A DNA stretch of 64,000 nucleotides from Paenibacillus prosopidis (GCF_003337375.1 NZ_QPJD01000010.1:62001-126000); one strand, 5' to 3'; counted from the first letter of the stretch, positions 1-9,864 are shown. A program made the numbers and translations. Notes: a model not told the origin generated them from the sequence alone.

Positions 1-77
1 GGAAGGATGGGCTTCTTCATGGTATTTCAAGGCCGATTCCTATTTTTGCCGCATAGATAAGCTAATATTTTTCTGTT

Positions 78-109
78 ATTCTATTAATAGAATTTGCAAG
101 CGTTATCAT
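78..109. promoter_or_regulatory. 16-bp palindrome followed by a cre-like site
   Basis: Bases 78-93 form a perfect palindrome (ATTCTATTAATAGAAT). Bases 94-109 (TTGCAAGCGTTATCAT) fit the Bacillus CcpA consensus WTGNAANCGNWNNCWW at every position. Both lie just upstream of the response regulator gene, so carbon catabolite control of that gene is plausible. The rest of bases 1-77 shows no gene that I can support. Confidence 0.5.
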
Positions 110-137
110 TAATTTTGTACGTCTGAAGGTGGATAAT

Positions 138-1646
138 ATGCGTTTGTTGATAGCGGATGATGATGATTATACGAGAGAAGGGCTCAGAGAGAGCATCGAT
201 TGGGAGCAATACGGAATCGACGAGGTTCTACTTGCCGGCGACGGAGCCGAGGCGCTGCGAATCTGTACGATCAATAAACCGGAAATCGTGCTGACCGATA
301 TTCGGATGCCGAAGCTTAACGGCATCGAGTTCGCCGAGAGGCTGTCCGAGAAGTCGCCGGGCAGCATACTGATATTTATGAGCGGCTACATGGACGTTGA
401 ATATTTGCGGAGCGCCATTAAGCTGTCTGCCGTGGAATATATCGAGAAGCCGATCAAACTTGTGGAGGTTGAGCAGGCTATTCTCAAATCCGTCCGCGCG
501 CTTCAGGAGAAGCAGGCACAGACGGACGTCTTCCGCCAGAAGAACGAGCTGGTCAAGCAGAAGCTGGCCGGACTGTTGAGAGACGAGCATGCCGATCGGG
601 ATGAAATAACGAGGCTGTGCCGCGAGACCGGGTTTCCGGAGGATAAGCGGTACTTAGGCTTCATAGCGCGTGACCGAATGGAGTCGGATACGCAGAAGAC
701 GGATTTGGACTCCTTTATTACGTTTTGGCATGAGAATGGCTTTAAGGCGATCGGCGAACAGCTAGACCGCCGGCATTGCTTTGTCATAGTGGTCTGCGAT
801 AGCAGCGTTAATAAGAAGCTGTTTTATTTAAGCGAAGTGTTCTTGACGCGAAATGTTCATTATGTCATTGGTATCGGAGCAGAAGCGAGCGGCGTGAATG
901 CGATTCGGAACAGTTACCTGACGGCGCGAAGTGCGCTGGAGCGTTCGTTCTACAGCCCGGATTCCCGCTTTCTGACGCATCAAGAAGAGACGGGCCGATC
1001 GAACGAGTTTTATTCGGAGTCGCTTCCTTTCTTCTATAAATTGTGTAAGGAAAGCCCTGAGAAGCTTCCAGATTGGCTGAGGACGCTGTTCGCGTCATTT
1101 AGAGAGAAGCAGTATCCGGCAAGGGAGAGAGTCATCGCGCTGCTGGAAACGATAGCACAGACGTTGATTAACGACAATCAGAAGATTATTGCTATGCTCG
1201 AGAACGAGCATGGCATAACAGAGGCCGTACAATCTTTAAGAAAATGCGCAACGATTGAGAGAGCCGAATCCATTACACTTGCGGTCGCCTCGGTATGGTT
1301 GGAAGAGAAGCAGCAGGTTTCGAAGTATTCGAGACTTGTGCAGGAAGTTATGAATTATGTCGCTTCCAACTATCGCAACATCGATCTGGATTTGACCATG
1401 ATTGCGGGCCATATGAATTTATCGACGAACCATCTGGGTAAGCTTTTCAAAGAGGAAACGGGAACCTCTATCAAGCAATACATCAGTGATTATCGGATCG
1501 ATCTCGCCAAGAAGCTGGTTGAGAGTGAACATTATAAAATGCATACGATAGCTGAGCTTTGCGGCTTTGCCAGCGCAAGCTACTTTGTCAAGGTATTCAA
1601 GGCATCTACGGATCTATCGCCCTTGCAATACCGGAAGAAGAGCTAG
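138..1646 (+). CDS. YesN-type response regulator with AraC DNA-binding domain
   Basis: Cytoplasmic transcription factor of a sugar-sensing two-component system. An N-terminal receiver domain (about residues 1-120) carries the acidic DDDD cluster and the phospho-acceptor Asp in LTDIRMP; a long linker follows, and the last 100 residues form an AraC-type double helix-turn-helix. I prefer ATG 138 because AAGGTGG sits 5 bases before it; an in-frame GTG at 129 would add three residues. The kinase gene starts three bases after the stop, so the two are co-transcribed. The likely target is the binding-protein gene at 3433 or transport genes outside the window. Confidence 0.93.
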   Translation: MRLLIADDDDYTREGLRESIDWEQYGIDEVLLAGDGAEALRICTINKPEIVLTDIRMPKLNGIEFAERLSEKSPGSILIFMSGYMDVEYLRSAIKLSAVEYIEKPIKLVEVEQAILKSVRALQEKQAQTDVFRQKNELVKQKLAGLLRDEHADRDEITRLCRETGFPEDKRYLGFIARDRMESDTQKTDLDSFITFWHENGFKAIGEQLDRRHCFVIVVCDSSVNKKLFYLSEVFLTRNVHYVIGIGAEASGVNAIRNSYLTARSALERSFYSPDSRFLTHQEETGRSNEFYSESLPFFYKLCKESPEKLPDWLRTLFASFREKQYPARERVIALLETIAQTLINDNQKIIAMLENEHGITEAVQSLRKCATIERAESITLAVASVWLEEKQQVSKYSRLVQEVMNYVASNYRNIDLDLTMIAGHMNLSTNHLGKLFKEETGTSIKQYISDYRIDLAKKLVESEHYKMHTIAELCGFASASYFVKVFKASTDLSPLQYRKKS

Positions 1647-1649
1647 CAC

Positions 1650-3389
1650 ATGATGCTGATCAACTATATGAACGACATGTCTTTGCGCAAAAAAATCGTG
1701 ATTCTATTCTCGATTGTCGGCATCGTGCCGCTTATTGTCACGTTCTTCGTTTCGTACGGAGAAATACGGAAGCTGGCCGTAGATGGACAGAGCTATGCCG
1801 AAAATAAGAATTTCGAGCAGATGCTTGCGACTTTATCCATGAAGTTTTACCATTTGGAAGAAACGACTACAATGCTTACCATCAATAAGGACTTGAAGAC
1901 AATATTGTCCAAGAAACCGGCGGAAATGAAGATGTCGGAGCAGCTCGCGGTCTTTAATAATGTCGTGGCGTACACGCAAAATATGGAGATCAATTCCGAA
2001 TTCGAAAGTATTAATTACTTTATCGACGACCGATTCGTGTTGACCCGAAGTGATACGATGTTTCGCAAGCTCGGATCGGTCAAGGATATGCCGTGGGCAC
2101 AAAGCATTTACGCGAAAAACGGCAGGTCGGCCTGGGTGATGAAAGAGGAGCCGGACAGCGTTCCGAATCGGTATTTGGCACTCGGACGACTATTGTGGAA
2201 TCCCGCTAACCTGAGCGAGGCTGTCGGGATCGTGACGCTGAATATCGATTTGAACCAAATCCGGTTAAGCTTGACTAAGTCTAATCCAAGGCAATTGGTG
2301 TATATCGCCTCCGTGACAGGAGAAGTGATTGCGAGCACGGGAGAAGAGGAATATGAGGAAATGCATCTGCCGGAGCCTATAGACACCGGTAAGGCGTTCA
2401 AGAAAGTAAGGCTTGAGAACGGCGAGTATTTGGCCCGCGGCCAGAAAATCGGCAGCACGAACCTGTATCTGATAACCGTTATTTCAAATAAGGCCGCAAC
2501 GGAAGCGATCAACAGTATTCGGACACAAATGTTGTCTATTTACTTAATCATTTTACTTATTATATTGATCTTTATTTTCCCGGCGGCGAGATCGATTACC
2601 CACCGAATCTTTCTGCTCATGAACAAGATGAGCCAGGTGCGCCAAGGAAGGATGAACCAGCTCGACATATCGCCAAGCAAGGATGAGGTCGGGCAGCTCA
2701 TTTCTTCCTATAATTATATGATTGGCAGCGTGCAGGAGCTTATGGCCGAGCAGTTCAAGCTCGGACAAGAGAAGAACGAGGCGGAGCTCAAGGCGCTGCA
2801 ATCCCAGATCAATCCCCATTTTCTATACAATACGCTGGACATGCTGAACTGGATGGCGCAAAAGGGCGAGCGTGACAATATTCAACAGGTTGTATACGCG
2901 TTATCAGATTATTACAAGCTTATCCTTAATAAAGGGGAAGATTTCGTTACAGTTAGGGACGAAGTTCGTCTCAGTGCGATTTACATTGAAATTCAGATGA
3001 AGCGCTTCAGGAATCGAATTCAAATCGAGTTCGGCGTCGACGAAGAAGCGATGGACTGTTTTATTCCGAAAATAACACTGCAGCCGCTCGTTGAAAATGC
3101 GATTATTCACGGCATTTCCGAAAAGCAAGGTGGCAAAGGAATCATTCGAATCACGGGATCAATCATCCATGGACGGCTGCTGCTAGAAGTGAAGGACGAC
3201 GGCGTCGGCTTGCATGGCGAAGGCAGGGAAAAACGCAAGCACAAAGGCAGCGGCTACGGGATTAAAAATATCGAAAAACGGCTGGAGCTGTACTTCGGCC
3301 TGCCCGCGGGCTTGCGTTTCAGCAGTCCTGACGGGGGAGGAACATGCGTGACGATCGATGTTCCGGTTGTAAGAAACGAACCTGGGTGA
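1650..3389 (+). CDS. YesM-type sensor histidine kinase
   Basis: Membrane sensor kinase of about 579 residues. One membrane segment lies at about residues 12-35, an extracellular sensing domain follows, and a second membrane segment lies at about 290-312. A HAMP-like linker leads into a His_kinase domain whose phospho-acceptor is in QINPHFLYNT. The N box (LVENAIIHG) and the ATP-lid glycines (DDGVGL, GSGYGIKNI) are intact. It follows its response regulator by three bases and precedes a sugar-binding lipoprotein, the usual Paenibacillus arrangement in which the kinase senses an extracellular glycan or its binding protein. Confidence 0.94.
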   Translation: MMLINYMNDMSLRKKIVILFSIVGIVPLIVTFFVSYGEIRKLAVDGQSYAENKNFEQMLATLSMKFYHLEETTTMLTINKDLKTILSKKPAEMKMSEQLAVFNNVVAYTQNMEINSEFESINYFIDDRFVLTRSDTMFRKLGSVKDMPWAQSIYAKNGRSAWVMKEEPDSVPNRYLALGRLLWNPANLSEAVGIVTLNIDLNQIRLSLTKSNPRQLVYIASVTGEVIASTGEEEYEEMHLPEPIDTGKAFKKVRLENGEYLARGQKIGSTNLYLITVISNKAATEAINSIRTQMLSIYLIILLIILIFIFPAARSITHRIFLLMNKMSQVRQGRMNQLDISPSKDEVGQLISSYNYMIGSVQELMAEQFKLGQEKNEAELKALQSQINPHFLYNTLDMLNWMAQKGERDNIQQVVYALSDYYKLILNKGEDFVTVRDEVRLSAIYIEIQMKRFRNRIQIEFGVDEEAMDCFIPKITLQPLVENAIIHGISEKQGGKGIIRITGSIIHGRLLLEVKDDGVGLHGEGREKRKHKGSGYGIKNIEKRLELYFGLPAGLRFSSPDGGGTCVTIDVPVVRNEPG

Positions 3390-3432
3390 CGGCGGGGCAT
3401 CGATTGATTTCGGCACAAAGGGGGAGAAAGAA

Positions 3433-5025
3433 GTGAAAAACAAAAAGAAACTATTGTTCGTCATGACATCCATCGTCCTTTTGATGTCATTAGTCGTGGC
3501 AGGCTGCAGCGGCAACAACGGGAAGAACGGCGGCAACGCAGAAAATGATGCGGAGAGCACATCAACGCTGGAAGGAAATGAGGAGCGAATCGAAATTACG
3601 ATTGCGAACAATTTTAATCCACCAGAAGAAGACGGTAACTATGTACAGAAGCAATTAGAGGAAAAATTCAATATCAAAATCAATAATGTCAAATTAGATC
3701 GCGGCACTTGGAAGGAAAAATTCACCGTTTTACTGGCTTCGGGAAATATACCTGATATTTTTCCAATAGATGCTAATGAAACGGACATGGTTCAATGGGC
3801 GGATCAAGGCATTATCGCCAGCATATCCCCGGAAGAAATCGCAACCTATATGCCTAACTTTACAGCAGCTCTAAACTCGGTTGATGAGGGAGCATGGGGA
3901 GTCGGTCTTTACAACGGGAAAAACTGGGGCATTCCAAAAGTATGGCCGGGCGGTCTGGACGGATTTTTACCAGGCTATAACGAGGCATGGCTGAAAGCTG
4001 TCGGTTATACCGAACCGCCGAAGACGCTTGCGGAGCTTGAGGATGTGCTGACTAAATTCGTCAATAACGACCCGGACGGCAACGGCAAGAAGGATACATT
4101 CGGTATGTCAGGAAGAGGTAAGCTGACGGAGCAATTGTTCACTACGGTTTTCTCGGCTTACGGTGTATCCCCGTATCAGTTTAAATTGGATGCTGCCGGT
4201 AAAGTTGTATATGGCGGAGTTACAGAAGAAACTCGCACCGCGTTGACGCTTTTGAATAAATGGTACAAATCCGGACTCATTGACCCTGAATTCATTACGG
4301 CTGATAATATTGATCTTAATGGAAAATTTATAGACCAAAAAGTCGGATTGATCGATAATATGAAGTGGGGCAACTTTGACAAGAATTCAGGCTTCATTGC
4401 AAAACCAGCCTCGGAGAAGGGACTGACAGTAATTGCAGGAAAACCTGTCACAGGACCAAACGGCGATGCGTATGCCTTCGCTTACGGCGCCCGCCAGGCT
4501 CCGGTACTGTTAGGCGCTCAATTGGAAAAGGATGAAAAGAAACGGATTAAGGTAATGCAGCTGCTGGAATATGTTTCAACAACTTCTGAAGGATTTTTGT
4601 TAACGAATTTTGGACAACTGGGCGTCAGCTATGATATGGAAGGCGATTTAGCTATAGCGAAAACGGATGAGGCAGCAGCTGCCACTAAAATAGGCGCGGG
4701 AGCCTTCTACAATCCGCTTAACTCGGTAGATATTTCCATGACAAAGCATACTTTGAAGCCTGAGTTGATTTCGTTAAAAGAAGAGCTTAATGCCGGTGTA
4801 ACATCGATGTTTGATATTCTTGGTCCTGCTGTGTTGAACAGTAAAGCGAAATATTGGGGTAATCTGAAGTCACTGCAAGACACTTATTTAATTATGGCCA
4901 TCACTGGTGAAGCGAACACGGAAAAAGATTTTGATCTATTCAAAGAGGATTGGTTAAGATCCGGCGGACAAGAAGTAACGGATGAAGTAACAAAAGAACT
5001 TGCAGATCGTGACGCGGCTAAGTAG
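3433..5025 (+). CDS. Extracellular solute-binding lipoprotein (LipO-like, ABC importer)
   Basis: Lipid-anchored substrate-binding protein of a carbohydrate ABC importer, 530 residues, of the long family-1 type often encoded beside YesMN pairs. The N terminus has KNKKK, a hydrophobic stretch and a lipobox ending VVAGC with Cys25 as the lipidation site, followed by a low-complexity Gly/Asn/Glu linker. A Shine-Dalgarno site (GGGGGAGA) precedes the start. No permease gene follows: a terminator and a convergent gene come next. The permeases must therefore lie upstream of the window or elsewhere. Confidence 0.92.
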   Translation: MKNKKKLLFVMTSIVLLMSLVVAGCSGNNGKNGGNAENDAESTSTLEGNEERIEITIANNFNPPEEDGNYVQKQLEEKFNIKINNVKLDRGTWKEKFTVLLASGNIPDIFPIDANETDMVQWADQGIIASISPEEIATYMPNFTAALNSVDEGAWGVGLYNGKNWGIPKVWPGGLDGFLPGYNEAWLKAVGYTEPPKTLAELEDVLTKFVNNDPDGNGKKDTFGMSGRGKLTEQLFTTVFSAYGVSPYQFKLDAAGKVVYGGVTEETRTALTLLNKWYKSGLIDPEFITADNIDLNGKFIDQKVGLIDNMKWGNFDKNSGFIAKPASEKGLTVIAGKPVTGPNGDAYAFAYGARQAPVLLGAQLEKDEKKRIKVMQLLEYVSTTSEGFLLTNFGQLGVSYDMEGDLAIAKTDEAAAATKIGAGAFYNPLNSVDISMTKHTLKPELISLKEELNAGVTSMFDILGPAVLNSKAKYWGNLKSLQDTYLIMAITGEANTEKDFDLFKEDWLRSGGQEVTDEVTKELADRDAAK

Positions 5026-5056
5026 CATTCGTATCATTACATTGATCTGAGACGAA

Positions 5057-5086
5057 AGGCTGGAACATTTATGTTCCAGCCTTTTT
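5057..5086 (+). terminator. Rho-independent terminator
   Basis: An 11-bp perfect stem (AGGCTGGAACA paired with TGTTCCAGCCT) with a TTTA loop is followed by TTTTT. It closes the response regulator, kinase and binding-protein transcript before the convergent AraC gene. Confidence 0.9.
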
Positions 5087-5096
5087 GGCGTTACCA

Positions 5097-5942
5097 TTAT
5101 ACGAGATATAATTGCCTGTACACCGTCGGAGTCATACCCTCATGCTCCATAAACCGTTTGTTGAAATAGCTGACGCTCGGGTAGCCGGCATCTGCCGCGA
5201 TTTGGCCGATATTGACCTCTTTGCGCTCGAGCAGCCATTGCTTAGCCATTTGTAAGCGGCTTCGGGTGATGAAGTCCATTGGAGTCATTTCCATAACGCT
5301 GCGAAACAATTTGCAGAAATAGTACGGACTGACACCAGCCTGCTCCGCCCAATGCTCGAGATTAAACGGCTGAGCCGCTTCCTGCTGCATGAGAGGGAGC
5401 AGTTCTAGTATACGGTTCGAAGACGAGCTTGCCTTACTTCCAGATAAGGGTACGGCCTGATCGACAAAGACGGCCAGTATAGCATAAGTCAATGCGGACA
5501 AACGGATCGGATGCAGCATTCGGCGCGCCTCGGCTTCTGTAAGGAGCTCCTCGTGCGCTTGCTCGAATGCTGCGGTATTGCGAACCATCCATAGCTGGCT
5601 CTTGTGAAAGCCTCTTTCAATCATATAATCCTGAAGTCCGTTTCCGTAGAAATGGAACCACCGAATGTCCCACGGATCGTCAGTGCTGCTATAGTAATGC
5701 TGCCGCTGAAGAGGGAAATAGAGAACGGCTTCCCCTGCTTCAAGGGTATGCACTTTACCGTCCCATTCGACATATCCCTTGCCGGATACGACATAATGAA
5801 TATTGAAATTATTTAGCGCTCCTGCTTTTCTTAGTACGGAATGCTCCGGATGATCCCTATAATTTCCGACCGATTCGGGAAAGCAAAAGAACGGGTTATG
5901 CGGCAGGGTGAGCAGAAGACTCTGTCGCTGCATGTCGATCAC
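5097..5942 (-). CDS. AraC-family regulator with N-terminal cupin-like sensor domain
   Basis: A 281-residue transcription factor. The N-terminal part (about residues 20-140) resembles the AraC sugar-binding cupin fold, with the pattern GKGYVEWDGK and LEAGEAVLYFP. The C-terminal 100 residues hold two helix-turn-helix motifs, ending GYPSVSYFNKRF and EGMTPTVYR. It diverges from the oxidoreductase gene at 6052 across a 109-bp AT-rich spacer and probably controls that operon in response to a sugar. It also converges on the terminator of the preceding operon. Confidence 0.92.
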   Translation of the reverse strand: MIDMQRQSLLLTLPHNPFFCFPESVGNYRDHPEHSVLRKAGALNNFNIHYVVSGKGYVEWDGKVHTLEAGEAVLYFPLQRQHYYSSTDDPWDIRWFHFYGNGLQDYMIERGFHKSQLWMVRNTAAFEQAHEELLTEAEARRMLHPIRLSALTYAILAVFVDQAVPLSGSKASSSSNRILELLPLMQQEAAQPFNLEHWAEQAGVSPYYFCKLFRSVMEMTPMDFITRSRLQMAKQWLLERKEVNIGQIAADAGYPSVSYFNKRFMEHEGMTPTVYRQLYLV

Positions 5943-6051
5943 CTCAATGACAATATTGTTTTAACCGATAACAAAATAATATCATTTTAATTTTAAATTG
6001 ATCGTCTTATAATCGCAATATAGTCATAAAAAAATATGAGGTGATTATGTC

Positions 6052-7053
6052 ATGACGAGTAAAAAGCTGAAATGGGGCATCCTGGGCTGCGCGGGCATCG
6101 CGAAAAGAGCGGTGATTCCCGGTATCTTTCAATCGCAATTGGGCGAGGTTGCGGCAATCGCCAGCCGCGATATGGACAAATCAAAGAGAACAGCGGAAGA
6201 GCTGAACATTCCCGTTGCATACGGAAGCTATGAAGCGCTGTTGGAGGACGATTCGATCGATGTGGTTTACATTCCGCTGCCGAATCATTTGCATAAGGAA
6301 TGGACGATCCGCGCTGCGGAGGCAGGCAAGCATATTTTGTGCGAGAAGCCTTTGGCATTAACGGAGAAGGAAGCGGCTGAAATGGCGGAAGCATCCGCTA
6401 AAGCCGGCGTATTGTTGGCAGAAGCGTTTATGTATCGATACCATCCACGCTACCAAATGATGAAGCAAATGATAGCTGCCGGGGAAATTGGGGAAATTCG
6501 CGGTATTCGCAGCGCCTTTACCTTCAACAATGCCGCCAACAAGGAAAACGTTAGATACCGCAAAGAATGGGGCGGAGGCTCCATATACGACGTCGGCTGT
6601 TATCCGATCAATGCCGCCCGCTTATTGCTTGGCAAAGAGCCCGAGGCGGTGACGGTACAAGCTTTGTTCTCGCCGGAGCATGACGATGTAGATATGATGG
6701 CTTCTGGTTTAATTGAGTTTGAAGGTTCTGTGTCCCTTTCGTTTGATTGCGGCATGTGGGCGGCATTCCGCAATCCGCTGGAGGTGCTCGGCACCGATGG
6801 GATCATTGAAGTTCCATCCGCTTATGTTACAGGCGAGCCTGGCAGCGGTAATTTCTTCGTAAGCGCCAAAGGGGAGCGCCGTGAAATAGAGGTGCCGCAC
6901 GTTAACGCCTACTCCGAACAGGCTGACCATCTGGCACGCGCGATCATCGACGGCACGCCGCTGCAATTTAATGCTTCCGATGCGGTTAAAAATATGAAAG
7001 TCATTGATGCTTGTCTGCTTTCTGCCCGCGAACGGGCTAGAATCATTTTATAA
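6052..7053 (+). CDS. Gfo/Idh/MocA family NAD(P)-dependent oxidoreductase
   Basis: Cytoplasmic dehydrogenase of 333 residues acting on a sugar or cyclitol; the substrate is not readable from sequence. The N-terminal Rossmann fold has the GCAGIA dinucleotide motif, and the family EKP motif appears in ILCEKPLALT near residue 100. The C-terminal half is the usual mixed alpha/beta domain. GAGGTG lies 8 bases before ATG 6052; an ATG five bases earlier runs into an immediate stop. The aldo/keto reductase follows after 23 bases, so the two form an operon divergent from the AraC regulator. Confidence 0.93.
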   Translation: MTSKKLKWGILGCAGIAKRAVIPGIFQSQLGEVAAIASRDMDKSKRTAEELNIPVAYGSYEALLEDDSIDVVYIPLPNHLHKEWTIRAAEAGKHILCEKPLALTEKEAAEMAEASAKAGVLLAEAFMYRYHPRYQMMKQMIAAGEIGEIRGIRSAFTFNNAANKENVRYRKEWGGGSIYDVGCYPINAARLLLGKEPEAVTVQALFSPEHDDVDMMASGLIEFEGSVSLSFDCGMWAAFRNPLEVLGTDGIIEVPSAYVTGEPGSGNFFVSAKGERREIEVPHVNAYSEQADHLARAIIDGTPLQFNASDAVKNMKVIDACLLSARERARIIL

Positions 7054-7076
7054 GGACAATTGAGGAGGTCATTTCA

Positions 7077-8015
7077 ATGGAATATATTCATATTCAAGGC
7101 TCACCTAAGCCAGTGTCCCGTTTGATGAAAGGCTCGGATTACTTTTTTCATCATTCTTATGATAAAGCCGCGGCGAATTTGGATGCGTTTCTGGCAATCG
7201 GGGGCAATTCTATCGATACGGCTCACATTTATTGCGGCGGTCAAAGCGAGGAAGTAATCGGCCGCTATATGCAGGAGCGGGGCAACAGGGAGCAGATCGT
7301 TATTTTGACGAAGGGCGCTCACCATGATCAAAATGGACCCCGTGTTAACAAAGAGGCGATTAGAGCCGATCTGTCTGCGAGTTTGGAGCGGCTGCAAACC
7401 GATTATGTCGATTTGTACGCGCTGCATCGCGATGATCCATCCGTGCCTGCGGGAGAGGTAATTGAAATACTGAATGAGCATGTCAAGTCCGGCGCAGTCC
7501 GAGCAATCGGCGTATCGAATTGGACGTGGCAGCGGATTCAGGAAGCAAATGAATACGCAGAAGCTAATGGTCTTGTCGGATTCACGTTCAGCAGCCCTAA
7601 CTTAAGCTTAGCTAAGGCGAATGAGCCTTTCTGGTCCGGGTGCGTATCTGCGGATGCCGAGACATGCGCTTGGCATGAAGAACGGCAATTCCCGCTGCTT
7701 TCCTGGTCCTCGCAGGCGAGAGGCTTCTTTACGGGACGGTTTTCTCCTGAAATTCGCGACAACGCCGATCTTGTCCGCGTGTTCTACAGCGACGACAACT
7801 GGGAGAGGTTTGAGCGGGCGAAGCAGTTGGCAGCCAAGAAAAACGTGAGTGCGATCCAAATCGCCCTTGCCTACGTCCTCAATCAGCCGTTTCCTACATG
7901 CGCCTTAATCGGAGCGCAGACAGCCGAAGAGCTGCAATCATGCGATGCAGGCTCGCTCATTCAACTGACGAAGGAAGAGCTGGAATGGCTGGACTTGGCA
8001 ACTCAAAAGGTTTAA
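7077..8015 (+). CDS. Aldo/keto reductase
   Basis: NAD(P)H-dependent oxidoreductase of 312 residues with a TIM-barrel fold. The catalytic tetrad can be read as Asp in SIDTAHIY, Tyr at the end of that motif, Lys in ILTKGAHH and His in YALHRDDP. A strong GAGGAGG lies 8 bases before the ATG. It is the second gene of an operon with the Gfo/Idh/MocA enzyme, which suggests that the pair interconverts a keto- or aldo-sugar. The product is of usual length and appears intact. Confidence 0.92.
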   Translation: MEYIHIQGSPKPVSRLMKGSDYFFHHSYDKAAANLDAFLAIGGNSIDTAHIYCGGQSEEVIGRYMQERGNREQIVILTKGAHHDQNGPRVNKEAIRADLSASLERLQTDYVDLYALHRDDPSVPAGEVIEILNEHVKSGAVRAIGVSNWTWQRIQEANEYAEANGLVGFTFSSPNLSLAKANEPFWSGCVSADAETCAWHEERQFPLLSWSSQARGFFTGRFSPEIRDNADLVRVFYSDDNWERFERAKQLAAKKNVSAIQIALAYVLNQPFPTCALIGAQTAEELQSCDAGSLIQLTKEELEWLDLATQKV

Positions 8016-8030
8016 TTCGTATATGAACTT

Positions 8031-8075
8031 GGAGCCGTCTCATAAGGTCTTTGACCTGTGAGCGGCTCCTTTTTT
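8031..8075 (+). terminator. Rho-independent terminator
   Basis: GGAGCCG pairs with CGGCTCC, with further inner pairing (AAGGTC with GACCT), followed by six T residues. It ends the oxidoreductase operon. On the other strand there is no T tract, so it serves the plus strand only. Confidence 0.88.
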
Positions 8076-8083
8076 GATCATAA

Positions 8084-8902
8084 TTAAACAGGCTTTACGA
8101 GACCGCCTTTTTCCTTTTTATAGGCTCTAGGGCTGACACCATACGCTTTGCGAAACAGGTCGGCAAAATGATTGTAGTTGTTAAAGCCGACATCCAGCGC
8201 GCTTTCAGTAGCCGTTCTTCCCATATGCTCCATAAGCAATGCAGCCTGCTGGAGGCGCAATCGGTTAAGGTGCTCCAGCACGCTTTCGCCGGTCTCCTGT
8301 TTAAATAGATGAGATAAACGCGACACGGAGAGACCGACGGAATTGGCCACATCGTCGACTCGAACCGGCTGACTCATGTGGCGGGATATATATTGCAGGG
8401 CAAGCTCAATCCTTGGGTCAAGACGCTGCTCCATTTGCTGAGCTGTCAGCAGTATAACTTCCCGGAGTGAATTTTCGCAGAGTATGTGCCAAAAGCCCGA
8501 GCGTTCCCGGGAGTCGTTCAAAATGTTATGGAAGGCGCGCTGTACCCTTTTTTGCAAATTGCCATCGGGCAGAGCTTGCACAACCGCCTCGTCGCCCGGC
8601 AGATAGTCGATTTCAGGCAGTTTCTGAAAATGTACCCAATAGAAGTTCCAACGCTTGCCTTGAACGGTTCCATACTCGTGGGACACCCCTGCACGCAGCA
8701 GTCCGATATGACCAGCCCCGCATCGCTTCTCGCCGGCAGGCGTACGCAAATAACCTTCACCCTCAAGCGTATAAAAGATTAACCAGTCGCTCATTCCGTT
8801 CGGCCTGCGGTGCCGATAAGTATCCGTTTCATCAAAATGACCGCCGAATAACGTTCCAAATGGATGTTCATTCTTTGCTTCAATGCCGCTGATAGGTAGC
8901 AA
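8084..8902 (-). CDS. AraC-family transcriptional regulator
   Basis: A transcription factor with an N-terminal cupin-like sensor region and a C-terminal AraC double helix-turn-helix (about the last 100 residues, ending GVSPRAYKK). I start it at a TTG whose first base is 8902 because a perfect AGGAGG lies 9 bases upstream of it, giving 272 residues. A longer reading from a TTG at 8983 would translate through that ribosome-binding site. It diverges from the dioxygenase gene at 9038, its likely target. Confidence 0.88.
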   Translation of the reverse strand: MLPISGIEAKNEHPFGTLFGGHFDETDTYRHRRPNGMSDWLIFYTLEGEGYLRTPAGEKRCGAGHIGLLRAGVSHEYGTVQGKRWNFYWVHFQKLPEIDYLPGDEAVVQALPDGNLQKRVQRAFHNILNDSRERSGFWHILCENSLREVILLTAQQMEQRLDPRIELALQYISRHMSQPVRVDDVANSVGLSVSRLSHLFKQETGESVLEHLNRLRLQQAALLMEHMGRTATESALDVGFNNYNHFADLFRKAYGVSPRAYKKEKGGLVKPV

Positions 8903-9037
8903 ACAAGTAAACCTCCTCTTAACTATGAATAGCATAATCCCGTTACTTTTCAGCAGTAATCTTTCTTCCTTAAAAATAATCAAAGCTCTATCATTATGTC
9001 AAGAAGCAGCAACTCACAATTGAAGGAGCGGTGTGCC

Positions 9038-9847
9038 ATGAGTAATACTTTAAACGTGCTGACGGAAGAACAGGTGAATCAATTCGCAAGGGAAGGCTAT
9101 CTTATTGTAAAAGGCCTTTTTTCAGACGAAGACATACGTACGATCGAGGAGACGTTCGAAGCAATCAGCCATACGGTTGTACCAGGTTTGTTCGAGCCTG
9201 AGCTTGACAGGAAATCAGAGGATCCGTTAAAACGTTATCCGCGCGTGATGCACCCGCACCGGTTCAACGAGACGGCCAAAAAATATATGCTTCATAAGCC
9301 GGTTATGAATGTGCTGGCTGACTTATACGGCGAAGAAGCGCTGGCCGCGCAAAGCATGTTTTATTACAAGCCGCCAGGCTCACGCGGTCAGGCTCTGCAT
9401 CAGGATAATTTCTATTTGCAGGTAGAGCCGGGCAACTGCATCGCTGCATGGACGGCCATTGATGCGGCGAATGCTGAAAACGGCGGCCTGCTCGTTGTGC
9501 CGAGGACAAGCGAACATGCCATTAGCTGTCCTGAATTAGCCGATTCTTCAGAATCTTTCACAACGCATTATGTGAAGCCGCCGAAGGATGAGAAAGCCAT
9601 CCCGGCGATTATGGACAAAGGCGATGTCTTGTTTTTTAACGGCAACCTGATTCACGGCTCTTATAGAAACAAGACGAAGGATCAGTTCCGCCGCGCTTTC
9701 ATTTGCCATTACGCGAATGCTTCGGCTACCCATATCAACACCCATTACCGCCCGTTATTCCGGTCTGACGGCACGGCGGTCGATTTGGAGGCAAATACGA
9801 ACGGAGGGCCTTGCGGAGTCGAATTCGAGACAGCTTATCCTCACTAA
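9038..9847 (+). CDS. Phytanoyl-CoA dioxygenase (PhyH) family protein
   Basis: A predicted cytoplasmic Fe(II)/2-oxoglutarate-dependent dioxygenase of 269 residues. The iron ligands can be read as the HxD of LHQDNF and the distal His of NLIHGS; an Arg shortly after (FRRAF) is a candidate 2-oxoglutarate ligand. The substrate is unknown. AAGGAG lies 9 bases before ATG 9038; an ATG at 8996 lacks a ribosome-binding site. It diverges from an AraC regulator and precedes a glycosidase locus, as in Paenibacillaceae sugar islands, but the functional link is inferred. Confidence 0.9.
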   Translation: MSNTLNVLTEEQVNQFAREGYLIVKGLFSDEDIRTIEETFEAISHTVVPGLFEPELDRKSEDPLKRYPRVMHPHRFNETAKKYMLHKPVMNVLADLYGEEALAAQSMFYYKPPGSRGQALHQDNFYLQVEPGNCIAAWTAIDAANAENGGLLVVPRTSEHAISCPELADSSESFTTHYVKPPKDEKAIPAIMDKGDVLFFNGNLIHGSYRNKTKDQFRRAFICHYANASATHINTHYRPLFRSDGTAVDLEANTNGGPCGVEFETAYPH

Positions 9848-9864
9848 TCTAGACCAACCCATGC

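Noticed and set aside
228-590. A 120-codon minus-strand open frame
   Set aside because: It is the shadow of the response regulator gene; codon pattern and motifs belong to the plus strand.
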